This document shows positions 1 to 7,191 of a DNA stretch of 8,666 nucleotides, piece by piece; positions within the stretch are counted from its first letter, which is position 1; the number at the start of each line of letters is the position of its first letter. Both the position numbers and the translations under genes were made by a program. The notes beneath the pieces were generated by a model, which ran no database searches, had not been told where the DNA came from, and saw nothing but the letters and a program-made list of their open reading frames with translations. The DNA is from Cyclobacteriaceae bacterium (GTDB taxonomy: Bacteria > Bacteroidota > Bacteroidia > Cytophagales > Cyclobacteriaceae): assembly GCA_030589835.1 (NCBI GenBank), contig JAUUZS010000151.1:1-8666 (forward strand), written 5' to 3'.

Positions 1-52
1 CTGGCGACTTCTGACAAAATTTACTATCTTCCATTTAATTCAGAGTAGAACC
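1..52. repeat. Direct repeat copy 1 (tail of a dispersed hairpin element), upstream of araD
   Basis: This stretch matches 4268-4319, downstream of araA, in direct orientation: 43 of 52 positions agree by hand alignment, and 41 of 48 over 5-52. Both copies begin with a CGACTTCTGAC core and end with AGTAGAACC. In the second copy the left part is the right arm of a long hairpin with 7-bp periodicity, so the window edge probably cuts through a second copy of the same element. It ends 18 bp before the araD start codon, so it must form part of the araD leader or promoter region. No match to the Bacteroidota -7 consensus (TAnnTTTG) was found in 1-70. Confidence 0.7.
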
Positions 53-70
53 ATAAAATCATCTAATGAT

Positions 71-757
71 ATGCTTAAAAAGCTTAAGAAGACAGTATGC
101 CGGGCTAATTTGGATTTGGTGAAGCATGGACTGGTGACGTTCACCTGGGGTAATGTTAGTGCAATTGATCGTGAAAAAGGCTTGGTAGTAATTAAACCGA
201 GTGGCGTCAGCTATAAAAACATGACTGCTGAAGATATGGTGGTGGTGGATTTGGATGGAAATGGGGTAGAAGGAAATTATAAACCATCTTCAGATGCCGC
301 AACGCACATTATTTTATATAAAAATTTTCCTGATATTGGAGGTGTTGTACATACGCATTCCGAATGGGCCACCATTTGGGCACAAGCAGGTCAACAAATT
401 CCCGCATTAGGGACAACCCATGCCGATTATTTTTATGGTAATATTCCGTGTACCAGAAAATTAACTACCGCTGAAATCAATTCAGCATACGAGAAAGAAA
501 CAGGGAATGTGATAGCAGAAACTTTTCACGACCAGGATCCCAATGCAATTCCAGGCGTATTAGTAAATAATCATGGGCCATTTTCCTGGGGCAAGGATGC
601 CCAGGCTGCCGTCCATAATGCTGTCGTGCTGGAAACCGTGGCTAAGATGGCATATTATACCCTGAAAATTAAAAATGTATCGTCCATAGATCAGGAACTA
701 TTAGACAAACATTACCTAAGAAAACATGGGGATGATGCGTATTATGGGCAAGGATAA
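71..757 (+). CDS. araD: L-ribulose-5-phosphate 4-epimerase AraD
   Basis: Cytoplasmic class II aldolase-family enzyme that converts L-ribulose 5-phosphate to D-xylulose 5-phosphate, the last step of L-arabinose breakdown before the pentose phosphate pathway. The 228 residues are close to the 231 of E. coli AraD, and the two can be aligned from end to end. Visible active-site features are TWGN at 25-28, KPSG at 42-45, KPSSD at 71-75, the HTH metal-binding pair (His94, His96), His168 in NNHGPF as third zinc ligand, Asp119 in THADYFYG, and Tyr225 in the C-terminal AYYGQ; these correspond to E. coli His95, His97, His171, Asp120 and Tyr229. The start is chosen because MLKKLKK aligns with the E. coli N-terminus. 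It is first of three same-strand genes, followed by a 105-bp spacer before araB. The family also holds L-fuculose-phosphate aldolases, but the alignment and the ara neighbours make AraD clear. Confidence 0.97.
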   Translation: MLKKLKKTVCRANLDLVKHGLVTFTWGNVSAIDREKGLVVIKPSGVSYKNMTAEDMVVVDLDGNGVEGNYKPSSDAATHIILYKNFPDIGGVVHTHSEWATIWAQAGQQIPALGTTHADYFYGNIPCTRKLTTAEINSAYEKETGNVIAETFHDQDPNAIPGVLVNNHGPFSWGKDAQAAVHNAVVLETVAKMAYYTLKIKNVSSIDQELLDKHYLRKHGDDAYYGQG

Positions 758-759
758 GA

Positions 760-794
760 ACTGGGTGCTAGGGGCCGGGTTCTGGGTGATAGTG
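760..794 (+). repeat. Degenerate 7-bp-period array containing a G-quadruplex motif, after araD
   Basis: Five consecutive heptamers start 2 nt after the araD stop codon, with consensus GCTGGGT. The first four each match the consensus at 5 or 6 of 7 positions and the fifth has largely decayed. The array gives four G-tracts on the coding strand: 763-765, 771-774, 777-779 and 784-786, with loops of 5, 2 and 4 nt. This satisfies the classical G3+N1-7 quadruplex rule. It would lie in the araD-araB mRNA spacer. The rest of the spacer (795-862) is AT-rich and holds no gene. Any effect on transcription or mRNA stability is inference. Confidence 0.65.
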
Positions 795-862
795 CAATCC
801 GACATCAAGATTCAATTGTAACAGCATGAATTAATTTATAAAAAGAAACAAAAATTTAAGTA

Positions 863-2539
863 ATGGGAAATAAAACATATGTAATAGGGGTAGATTATGG
901 ATCGGACTCTGTACGGTCCATTGTAGTGGATACCACGGATGGCACTGAGCTTGCCAATGCTTCCTATAATTATCCGCGATGGAAAGAAGGAAAGTATTGC
1001 ATTCCTGCAAAAAATCAGTTTCGCCAACATCCGCTGGACTATCTGGAAGGATTGGAAACTACCATTAAAAAGGCCTTGGCTCAGTGTGACGCTTCGGTTG
1101 CTCAAAATGTAGTCGGACTTTCTGTAGATACCACCGGATCAACACCAATCGCAGTAACGAAAGATGGAACCCCTTTGGCCTTGACACCTGGGTTTGAAGA
1201 AAATCCAAATGCGATGTTTGTATTATGGAAAGACCACACTGCTGTGGAAGAGGCAGATGAAATAAATCAATTGGCAAGAACCTGGGGTGGTACGGATTAC
1301 ACAAAATATGAAGGTGGGATTTATTCATCTGAGTGGTTTTGGGCAAAGTTAATTCACGTGATCCGGGAAGATGAAAAGGTAAGGGAAGCTGCTTTTTCAT
1401 GGGTAGAGCACTGCGATTGGATTCCTGCCATTCTTACAGACATGACTGATCCATTGAAAATCAAACGCAGCCGATGTGCTGCAGGCCATAAGGCCATGTG
1501 GCACGATGATTTCAATGGTTTGCCTGACGAAGCGTTTTTAACAAAACTTGATCCTTTGCTGGCAGGATTAAAAGACAAACTATTTTCAGAAACCGCCACT
1601 GCCGACATTCCTGTTGGAACGCTCACAAAGGAATGGGCTAACAAATTAGGTTTGCCTACCTCTGTCATCATCGGAGCAGGCACATTTGATGCTCATGCAG
1701 GTGCGGTGGGCGGGGAAATAGAAGCCTATACCTTGAGTAAAGTGATGGGTACTTCAACCTGCGATATGCTCGTTGCGCCAATCGAAGAAGCCGGAGACAA
1801 ACTTGTTAAGGGCATTTGCGGTCAGGTTGATGGATCTATAGTTCCGGGCATGTTGGGACTGGAAGCAGGTCAATCTGCTTTTGGAGATATCTATGCCTGG
1901 TTCAAAAAAGTACTGATGTGGCCGAGCCTCGAATTGCTTCAAAATTCGTCTAGTATCGATGAGGAAACGAAAGCGAAGTTAATTGAAGAAATGAGTGATG
2001 GGATTGTTGCTAAACTATCAGAAGAAGCAGCAAAACTTCCAATTGGCGAATCGGGCATTGTCGCCCTCGACTGGATGAATGGCAGAAGAACACCAGATGC
2101 CAACCAGGCGTTGAAAGGCGCTATCCTGGGATTAAACCTTGGTTCTGACGCCCCAAACATTTTTAAAGCGCTTGTTGAAGCTACCTGCTTTGGTTCCAAA
2201 ACCATTGCGGATCGATTTCTTCAGGAGGGCATCCCAATTCACAAAGTGGTCGCTCTCGGAGGTGTGGCTAAAAAATCACCTTTTGTGATGCAGACTATGG
2301 CTGATGTGCTCAACATGCCAATTAAAGTGGCTAAATCAGAGCAGACTCCAGCACTAGGTGCTGCCATGCTTGCCGCTACTGCTTCCGGGGTCTATCCGAA
2401 TGTTGAGGCTGCAAAAAATGCTATGGGAAGCGGATTTGATGCTGAATATCATCCTATCAAGGAAAATGTCGAAAAATACAAGCCGCTTTATAAAAAGTAT
2501 GCTGCATTTGGCGATTTCATTGAAAGTCAAACGAAATAA
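863..2539 (+). CDS. araB: L-ribulokinase AraB (FGGY carbohydrate kinase)
   Basis: ATP-dependent cytoplasmic kinase that phosphorylates L-ribulose to L-ribulose 5-phosphate. Length is 558 residues, against 566 in E. coli AraB. The two actin-like FGGY domains are visible. The N-terminal phosphate loop is GVDYGSDSVRS at 9-19, followed by SVDTTGSTP at 87-95 and the sugar-site region around LWKDHTA (121-127). The GAGTFDAHAGAVGG segment (271-284) carries the presumed catalytic base Asp276. The C-terminal domain has MGTSTCDM (295-302), GLEAGQSAFGD (332-342) and the adenosine-site region ALGGVAKKSPFVMQTMADVL (464-483). The long N-terminal domain and these motifs are typical of ribulokinases rather than xylulokinases. 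The ATG at 863 is preceded by an A-rich leader with no Shine-Dalgarno site, as is usual in Bacteroidota. It is the middle gene of the operon, with 105 bp before it and 103 bp after it. Confidence 0.96.
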   Translation: MGNKTYVIGVDYGSDSVRSIVVDTTDGTELANASYNYPRWKEGKYCIPAKNQFRQHPLDYLEGLETTIKKALAQCDASVAQNVVGLSVDTTGSTPIAVTKDGTPLALTPGFEENPNAMFVLWKDHTAVEEADEINQLARTWGGTDYTKYEGGIYSSEWFWAKLIHVIREDEKVREAAFSWVEHCDWIPAILTDMTDPLKIKRSRCAAGHKAMWHDDFNGLPDEAFLTKLDPLLAGLKDKLFSETATADIPVGTLTKEWANKLGLPTSVIIGAGTFDAHAGAVGGEIEAYTLSKVMGTSTCDMLVAPIEEAGDKLVKGICGQVDGSIVPGMLGLEAGQSAFGDIYAWFKKVLMWPSLELLQNSSSIDEETKAKLIEEMSDGIVAKLSEEAAKLPIGESGIVALDWMNGRRTPDANQALKGAILGLNLGSDAPNIFKALVEATCFGSKTIADRFLQEGIPIHKVVALGGVAKKSPFVMQTMADVLNMPIKVAKSEQTPALGAAMLAATASGVYPNVEAAKNAMGSGFDAEYHPIKENVEKYKPLYKKYAAFGDFIESQTK

Positions 2540-2545
2540 GGTTTC

Positions 2546-2580
2546 GAGCTTTAAGTGATGAGCTATGAGTTGAAAGTGTT
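2546..2580 (+). repeat. Degenerate 7-bp-period array after araB
   Basis: Five consecutive heptamers begin 6 nt after the araB stop codon, all of the form RAGY followed by three variable bases (GAGCTTT and GAGCTAT are two of them). Positions 2 (A) and 3 (G) are constant in all five. The sequence is unrelated to the array after araD but has the same period and the same position relative to the stop codon. A short stem (AAAGT at 2573-2577 with ACTTT at 2586-2590) follows but has no convincing T-run. The remaining spacer to araA is AT-rich and contains no gene. Confidence 0.55.
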
Positions 2581-2642
2581 GTAAAACTTTTAATTTCTGG
2601 TTCATTAATCCTAAACGCTACAAATTTCAATTCTACTAAACT

Positions 2643-4151
2643 ATGAAAAAATCCCTCGATCAATACGAAGTATGGTTTGTGACCGGCAGCCAACACCTTT
2701 ACGGTGAAGAAACGTTAAGGCAAGTTGCCGACCATTCAGAGAAAATCGCCAAAGCCTATAATGAATCGGATACCATACCTGTCAGAGTTCTCGTTAAACC
2801 TGTCCTGAAAACTCCTGATGAGATTTTCAAACTTTGTCAGGAAGCCAATAATGCTTATAATTGTGTAGGGATCATTACCTGGATGCATACCTTCTCCCCT
2901 GCCAAAATGTGGATTGGTGGACTTAAAATCCTGCAAAAGCCCATGGCACATCTGCACACGCAATACAACAGGGATATTCCCTGGTCAACCATCGATATGG
3001 ATTTTATGAACCTCAACCAGTCTGCTCACGGAGGCAGGGAATTTGGATTCATCAATTCCAGAATGCGCCTGAACAGAAAGGTGATCGTAGGCCATTGGCA
3101 GGATGAAGAAGTGATTCAAAAATTAAATATCTGGTCGCGGGTTGCCTGTGCTAAGCAAGACATGCAGGGAATGAAAATCGCCAGAATTGGTGACAATATG
3201 CGGCAGGTAGCCGTAACGGAGGGCGATAAAGTATCGGCAGAAATAAAGTTTGGATATTCCGTCAATGGGTATGGACTAGGGGATGTCGAAGTATTTTTGA
3301 AACAGGTATCGGATGAGGAGATTAAAAGGCTTACTGAACTATACGATGAACAGTATTCCATGATGGATTCGCTAAGGCCGGGAGGTGCTCAAAGATCATC
3401 ATTGGAAGAGGCTGCAAGAATTGAATTGGGATTAAGGGCATTTCTGGAAGATGGGGATTTTAAAGGGTATACCGACACCTTTGAAAATCTTAGTGGATTG
3501 GCACAACTTCCCGGCATTGCCACTCAACGGTTGATGGCAGATGGATATGGGTTTGGGGCAGAAGGAGATTGGAAAACTGCCGCTTTGGTACGCGCCATGA
3601 AGGTAATGGCAACAGGCATGGAAGCAGGGACTTCCTTCATGGAAGATTATACCTACCATTTCAAGCCCGGGAATAATAGTGTATTAGGATCGCACATGCT
3701 TGAGATTTGCCCGACTATTGCGGATGGAAAATCCAGTTGCGAAATCCATCCTCTGGGTATTGGCGGGAAAGACGATCCGGTTCGATTGGTATTTAATTCC
3801 TCTCCCGGCAATGCCATCAATGCATCCCTTATTGATTTGGGGGATCGATTCAGGTTATTGGTAAATGAAGTAAAGGCCATTGAAATAGAGGAACCATTGC
3901 CTAATTTGCCTGTGGCCCGTGTACTTTGGCAACCTCTCCCCAACTTAAAAACCGCTGCAGCTTCATGGATACTTGCCGGTGGCGCACACCACACCTGCTA
4001 CAGCCAGGCAGTGAACACCGAATTTATGGAGGATTTTGCAGATATGTTCGATATAGAAATGACATTAATAGATCAGGAAACCAGTCTTCGCAACCTTAAA
4101 AATGAATTGAGATGGAATGAGGCATATTATCATTTGAGAAAGGAGTATTAA
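2643..4151 (+). CDS. araA: L-arabinose isomerase AraA
   Basis: Metal-dependent (usually Mn2+) cytoplasmic isomerase that converts L-arabinose to L-ribulose, the first step of the pathway. The 502 residues compare with 500 in E. coli AraA, and conserved blocks run the whole length: [14 protein letters not shown] (10-23), [17 protein letters not shown] (78-94), [12 protein letters not shown] (103-114), [15 protein letters not shown] (301-315), [14 protein letters not shown] (327-340) and [10 protein letters not shown] (446-455). The four active-site and metal residues are present as Glu307, Glu334, His351 and His450 (E. coli Glu306, Glu333, His350, His450). The C-terminal RWNEAYY block also matches the family. 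The start is the only sensible ATG, since the conserved N-terminal strand follows at once. It is the last gene of the araD-araB-araA unit and converges with the minus-strand gene ending at 4353. Confidence 0.98.
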   Translation: MKKSLDQYEVWFVTGSQHLYGEETLRQVADHSEKIAKAYNESDTIPVRVLVKPVLKTPDEIFKLCQEANNAYNCVGIITWMHTFSPAKMWIGGLKILQKPMAHLHTQYNRDIPWSTIDMDFMNLNQSAHGGREFGFINSRMRLNRKVIVGHWQDEEVIQKLNIWSRVACAKQDMQGMKIARIGDNMRQVAVTEGDKVSAEIKFGYSVNGYGLGDVEVFLKQVSDEEIKRLTELYDEQYSMMDSLRPGGAQRSSLEEAARIELGLRAFLEDGDFKGYTDTFENLSGLAQLPGIATQRLMADGYGFGAEGDWKTAALVRAMKVMATGMEAGTSFMEDYTYHFKPGNNSVLGSHMLEICPTIADGKSSCEIHPLGIGGKDDPVRLVFNSSPGNAINASLIDLGDRFRLLVNEVKAIEIEEPLPNLPVARVLWQPLPNLKTAAASWILAGGAHHTCYSQAVNTEFMEDFADMFDIEMTLIDQETSLRNLKNELRWNEAYYHLRKEY

Positions 4152-4156
4152 GGTAT

Positions 4157-4277
4157 AAGTCGGAAGTCCGTAGTCAGGAGTAGGAAGAAAAGACTTTCAA
4201 AATTAGCAAACGTTCATGTTTCTTATTCCTGAATTGGGGTTTCACCTTTTTTACTTCGGTCTCCGGTCTTCCGACTT
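4157..4277. repeat. Long imperfect hairpin with 7-bp-period arms, after araA
   Basis: The arms are 4157-4187 and 4247-4277. Pairing them by hand gives 23 Watson-Crick pairs, 4 G-T pairs and 4 mismatches over 31 positions, with a perfect 10-bp outer stem (AAGTCGGAAG at 4157-4166 with its complement at 4268-4277). Both arms carry the heptamer AAGTCGG in degenerate tandem form, on the plus strand in the left arm and on the minus strand in the right arm. The loop is about 59 nt and includes a T-run at 4247-4252. It lies between the convergent ends of araA and the 4353-4670 gene, so it could serve as a two-way transcript end or as an mRNA-stabilising structure. It could equally be a miniature inverted-repeat element with no role. 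No gene is seen in 4152-4352. Confidence 0.65.
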
Positions 4278-4319
4278 CTGACACAATTTATGCTCTTCCA
4301 TTAAATTCGTAGTAGAACC
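4268..4319. repeat. Direct repeat copy 2, downstream of araA
   Basis: Partner of the repeat at 1-52 in the same orientation (43 of 52 identical). Its first 10 bases form the closing arm of the hairpin at 4157-4277, and the remainder extends as a non-hairpin tail ending in AGTAGAACC. The two copies bracket the whole araD-araB-araA operon. This copy ends 33 bp from the stop codon of the minus-strand gene at 4353. Confidence 0.7.
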
Positions 4320-4352
4320 TTTTATATTTCAAATTTGCAGCCCGGACTAAAG

Positions 4353-4670
4353 CTATTTTTCAAATCCATAATCTCTTTCTACTTTCGAGATACGTGCTTT
4401 GAAAGATTTATACCAAATAGCCTTACCTTTTTCTTGTGCTAATTTATGCACTGCATTTTCTTTCCACTGCTTAATCGATTCCAAATCCCTCCAATAGGAT
4501 ACTGTTATTCCCAGGGCTTCCCTAACTGATTCAACTCCAAGAAATCCATCTTGCTCTGCTGCCAACTGAAGCATGTCGTCACCCATTTCTGAATAACCAT
4601 TATCTCCGCTGGTTCTGATAGAACTAAATATCACAGCATAATATGGTGGTGAAGGTGTTTTTGCGATCAT
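4353..4670 (-). CDS. ABM-family (antibiotic biosynthesis monooxygenase-fold) small protein
   Basis: A 105-residue cytoplasmic protein that reads as a member of the dimeric alpha/beta-barrel ABM superfamily, in the branch of unknown function near B. subtilis YqjZ. Recognisable pieces are YYAVIFSSIRT (10-20), the GDNGYSEMGDDML stretch (22-34), AAEQDGFLGVESVRE (37-51), ITVSYWRDLESIKQWKENA (55-73) and a C-terminal RISKVERDYGFE. These are hallmark blocks of the family: first strand, helix, the GF-G-ES turn and the SYW strand. Related proteins include heme-degrading and quinol monooxygenases, but no substrate can be assigned here. The ATG at 4670 has an A-rich leader (AAAAAG) just upstream. It lies 120 bp downstream of the TraB/GumN gene on the same strand, so co-transcription is possible but not shown, and it converges with araA. 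Confidence 0.85.
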   Translation of the reverse strand: MIAKTPSPPYYAVIFSSIRTSGDNGYSEMGDDMLQLAAEQDGFLGVESVREALGITVSYWRDLESIKQWKENAVHKLAQEKGKAIWYKSFKARISKVERDYGFEK

Positions 4671-4790
4671 ATCTTTTTATTTTATATCTATTATGAAGAT
4701 CCATACAATTTTGCTCTTCACAGCTCCCATAAATGAAGCTCTCTTTTTACGTTCCGCCAACAATTTATAGCATTGCAAGGTTGGGAAATA

Positions 4791-5654
4791 TTATAATTTT
4801 AATTGCTTAACCGAATATCCTTTATCCTTCAATTTTTTCAAGACACCATCAGATCCATGAAGATGCAACGATCCTACTATAATAAATTCGATCTGCTCAT
4901 CGCTCAGGTAATGATCAATCTTCGGCATCCATTTGTTATTTCTATCTACCAGCAACGATTGATATATTTCAGGAAATTCTTTTTTCATTTCTTTCAATTC
5001 CTTTTTCATTACCTTTGAGGAACCATTACGCCAGGAAGCAATAAGATCTATAAGGTCTTTTTCCATATTCTCAAAGTCTTTGAGGGATTTCAATACAAAA
5101 TCATCTTCATTACCTTTTCCCATATTCACGATCAAGTCTATTTGCTCTTCCGCAGTTTCAAGAAATAATACTTCTTTATTTTCAGCCTTTGATTTTACAT
5201 AATAATGTTTATCAATCCCATCTGCTGAAATCCCCATTTTCTGCATTTTCATTACCGTCAGGGTAAGGACAACAAGTGAAGGCTTGAATTGGGACAAATG
5301 CTCAATCGGAATAGATAAGCTTGAACATTGGGCTTTAAGTTTTTCGTACACTTCTTCACTTAAGGCGTTTTGCAGGTTATTTTCTCCCTGATACATTCCT
5401 TTGGCCAATAAAGATTGAGCCATTGCAGGATCTTCAAGTTTTTCGATATCTGCTTCCAAAACAATTGCCTCGGCTTTGCCAAATGCAACATCATATTCCT
5501 GGGGCAATGGATAATCGCCTGGTCGTAATATGTGTACAGATCCTCCTAAGTATAAGGTGTTTCCTTTCCCTTCAACTTTCCACAAGGAGGTTTGTGAAAA
5601 GCTGTGATTTAGTAAAAAAGTACTCGATGCCAGTATTAGTAATAATTTTTTCAT
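4791..5654 (-). CDS. Exported TraB/GumN-family protein
   Basis: A 287-residue protein with an N-terminal signal peptide (KK followed by a hydrophobic stretch, probable cleavage near FSQ at 19-21), so it acts outside the cytoplasm, in the periplasm or at the cell surface. The family signature is visible: SLWKVEG (23-29), LYLGGSVHIL with GSVH at 38-41, IVLEADI with Glu67 (64-70), the GIDKHYY block (146-152), LFLETAEEQ with Glu166 (163-171), DRNNKWMPKI (237-246) and the second GxxH as VGSLHLHGSDG (260-270). The TraB/GumN family is related to the Tiki metalloproteases of animals, and the two GxxH motifs and conserved acids are the presumed metal site; all are present. The role of bacterial members is mostly unknown. 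A charged Lys/Glu-rich helical segment (about 214-227) precedes the RN-KW motif. The start is well set by the signal peptide. Confidence 0.9.
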   Translation of the reverse strand: MKKLLLILASSTFLLNHSFSQTSLWKVEGKGNTLYLGGSVHILRPGDYPLPQEYDVAFGKAEAIVLEADIEKLEDPAMAQSLLAKGMYQGENNLQNALSEEVYEKLKAQCSSLSIPIEHLSQFKPSLVVLTLTVMKMQKMGISADGIDKHYYVKSKAENKEVLFLETAEEQIDLIVNMGKGNEDDFVLKSLKDFENMEKDLIDLIASWRNGSSKVMKKELKEMKKEFPEIYQSLLVDRNNKWMPKIDHYLSDEQIEFIIVGSLHLHGSDGVLKKLKDKGYSVKQLKL

Positions 5655-6132
5655 CAGATATAATTTATGTTGATATAAGCATTCTAAATTAGTTTTTTAG
5701 CCTTATGTATGTATGAAATTATCTTATACATGCACTATTTTCCACCATATTGATGCGTGCGAATTTCATGTATGATGCGCTAATCTAAAGAATTTTTAAT
5801 TGAAATACCGGATGATACTGTTGTATAATTTAGAATAATTCAGTGATAAATGCGATGACCGATGGACAACTTCGAGCATAAAATCAGGTAATCTCTGCTA
5901 TACTTTTTTGCTTTCGGAACAATAGACTGCCAATGAAAAATAACGTATAATAAACAATATACACCCTTACAATTACATCAATTGAGAATAAAAATTATTC
6001 ATAAATTTTATATTATGTTAGTTATAAAAACTAAATTCATCTTTATTTATAATTCAATCTTAATTCCAATTATTACAAAATAACAAGTATTGCTGTTATT
6101 GAAGTAGGAAATTGTGCTATACACACAAGGTT
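5655..6132. other. Gene-free AT-rich spacer between divergent genes
   Basis: This region separates the minus-strand TraB/GumN gene from the plus-strand PorP/SprF gene, so promoters for both should lie here. No exact TAnnTTTG element was found on the plus strand, nor on the minus strand over about 5655-5830. Two inverted repeats are visible: arms 5708-5720 and 5762-5774 (10 of 13 pairing), on the TraB side, and a perfect 6-bp palindrome TTAGTT/AACTAA at 6018-6023 and 6029-6034, about 100 bp before the PorP/SprF start. Either could be an operator, but short palindromes are expected by chance in such AT-rich DNA. No tRNA, small conserved ORF or riboswitch was recognised. Confidence 0.4.
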
Positions 6133-7185
6133 ATGATTTATAATAATCACCATGTTTTCCAATATTTGTTTGCTTATTCTTGGTCTGCCAGGGTTGGCGC
6201 TTTGATCTTAACTTTATTTAGCCTGGGTCCAATGACTTCCTTTGCCCAGACAAAGCCACACCTCAATCACTACTTATACAATTATTATTTGATAAATCCT
6301 GCGGTAGCGGGCATTGAAGATTTTGTAGATATCAAGTCGGGTGTTCGATCACAATGGAATGGACTGGAAGGTGCACCCGAGACATTGACGCTAACTATTC
6401 ATGGAAATATTGAGGGGCAGGACAAGGTGAATCCTACTAAAGAAAAAAAATACTCCATTGATGAAATAACGGTTGATCTCGATGGGTATAACGCCAGGCC
6501 TCATCATGGTTTAGGAGCTATATTGATCGCCGACAGAATAGGCCCTTTCTCAAAAATTCAGGCCAACGGCAGCTATGCATATCACATTCCACTCAGCAAA
6601 AAGCTCAGAATGGCCGCTGGCCTATCCATGGGATTGACTCAAAACAGCTTAGATCAGAGCAAGATTTCCCTTAATGATCCGAATGATGTGGCGGTTTCCG
6701 GAGATCGTTATTCCAATATAAATCCCGACCTCGGCTTGGGTTTATGGATTTATACCAGGGCTCTGTTTGCCGGTATTTCAGGCGCTCAATTGTTGAAATA
6801 CAACATGGCATTTGGGGATTATATCCAATCTGAAACGGAGTCGTACCGCCATTTTATTTTTACCGGAGGATACAAATTCCATGTGGGATACGATTTGATT
6901 ATTACGCCATCGTTTTCTGCAAAATGGTTTTCTCCGGCACCGGTAGTACTCGATTATAATGTAGTGATATCATTTATAAACCGGGTGAGTTTAGGAATGA
7001 CCTACCGAAACAATAATGTGGTGATTTTGAGTTCCCGGTTTATTGCCAGTCAATTACTGGAGTTTGGCTATGCATTTGACTTTGGAAGTAATACTATTGA
7101 CCAGTACAATTCTGGAAGTCACGAAATATATCTGGGACTGCGCTTAAGAAATAAATACAAGATCCTTTGCCCTGTTCACCTTTAG
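6133..7185 (+). CDS. PorP/SprF-family type IX secretion system membrane protein
   Basis: Outer-membrane beta-barrel protein of the PorP/SprF family, which in Bacteroidota works with the T9SS in secretion or surface attachment of partner proteins. The ATG at 6133 gives 350 residues with a signal peptide (hydrophobic VGALILTLFSLGP at 21-33, likely cleavage at SFA/QT, 37-40). A TTG at 6112 would add seven residues without improving the signal peptide. Family blocks are the mature N-terminus HLNHYLYNYYLINPAVAG (43-60), QWNGLEGAPETLTLTIHG (74-91), DRIGPFSKI (134-142) followed by a Y-AYHIPLS--L-MAAGLS-G region (148-167), NINPDLGLGLWIYTRALFAG (195-214) and the closing GYAFDFG with SGSHEIYLGLRL (328-339). 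Residues 92-125 form a charged segment that the shorter members lack. The next gene begins 6 bp after its stop, so the two are almost surely co-transcribed. It is probably the dedicated partner of that secreted repeat protein, as SprF is for SprB in Flavobacterium johnsoniae. Confidence 0.9.
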   Translation: MIYNNHHVFQYLFAYSWSARVGALILTLFSLGPMTSFAQTKPHLNHYLYNYYLINPAVAGIEDFVDIKSGVRSQWNGLEGAPETLTLTIHGNIEGQDKVNPTKEKKYSIDEITVDLDGYNARPHHGLGAILIADRIGPFSKIQANGSYAYHIPLSKKLRMAAGLSMGLTQNSLDQSKISLNDPNDVAVSGDRYSNINPDLGLGLWIYTRALFAGISGAQLLKYNMAFGDYIQSETESYRHFIFTGGYKFHVGYDLIITPSFSAKWFSPAPVVLDYNVVISFINRVSLGMTYRNNNVVILSSRFIASQLLEFGYAFDFGSNTIDQYNSGSHEIYLGLRLRNKYKILCPVHL

Positions 7186-7191
7186 TTCATT

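Noticed and set aside
760..794. CRISPR array or tRNA-like structure in the operon spacers
   Set aside because: The period is 7 bp with no spacers between repeats, and no cloverleaf can be drawn.
2358..2558. Plus-strand reading frame overlapping the end of araB
   Set aside because: It lies almost wholly within the araB coding region in another frame, has no recognisable domain, and araB is clearly the real gene.
2573..2590. Rho-independent terminator after araB
   Set aside because: The stem is only 5 bp and AT-rich, and there is no proper T-run, so it is unlikely to stop transcription inside the operon.
1..4319. Composite transposon carrying the arabinose operon
   Set aside because: The flanking repeats are short (about 50 bp), no transposase or target-site duplication is visible, and base composition does not look different from the neighbouring genes.
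4713..4741. Hairpin or terminator between the TraB/GumN and ABM genes
   Set aside because: The CTTCA/TGAAG inverted repeat is 5 bp with a 13-nt loop and no T-run; chance is a sufficient explanation.
4803..5018. Plus-strand reading frame antisense to the TraB/GumN gene
   Set aside because: It lies opposite a well-conserved coding sequence, and its Phe/Gln/Arg-rich translation is typical of an antisense shadow.
5423..5692. Plus-strand reading frame opposite the 5' end of the TraB/GumN gene
   Set aside because: It is antisense to the signal peptide and first conserved block, with no family resemblance or plausible leader.
5881..5910. Bacteroidota-type promoter near TATACTTTTTTG
   Set aside because: The spacing does not fit TAnnTTTG and no clear -33 TTG element sits at the right distance; too weak to annotate.
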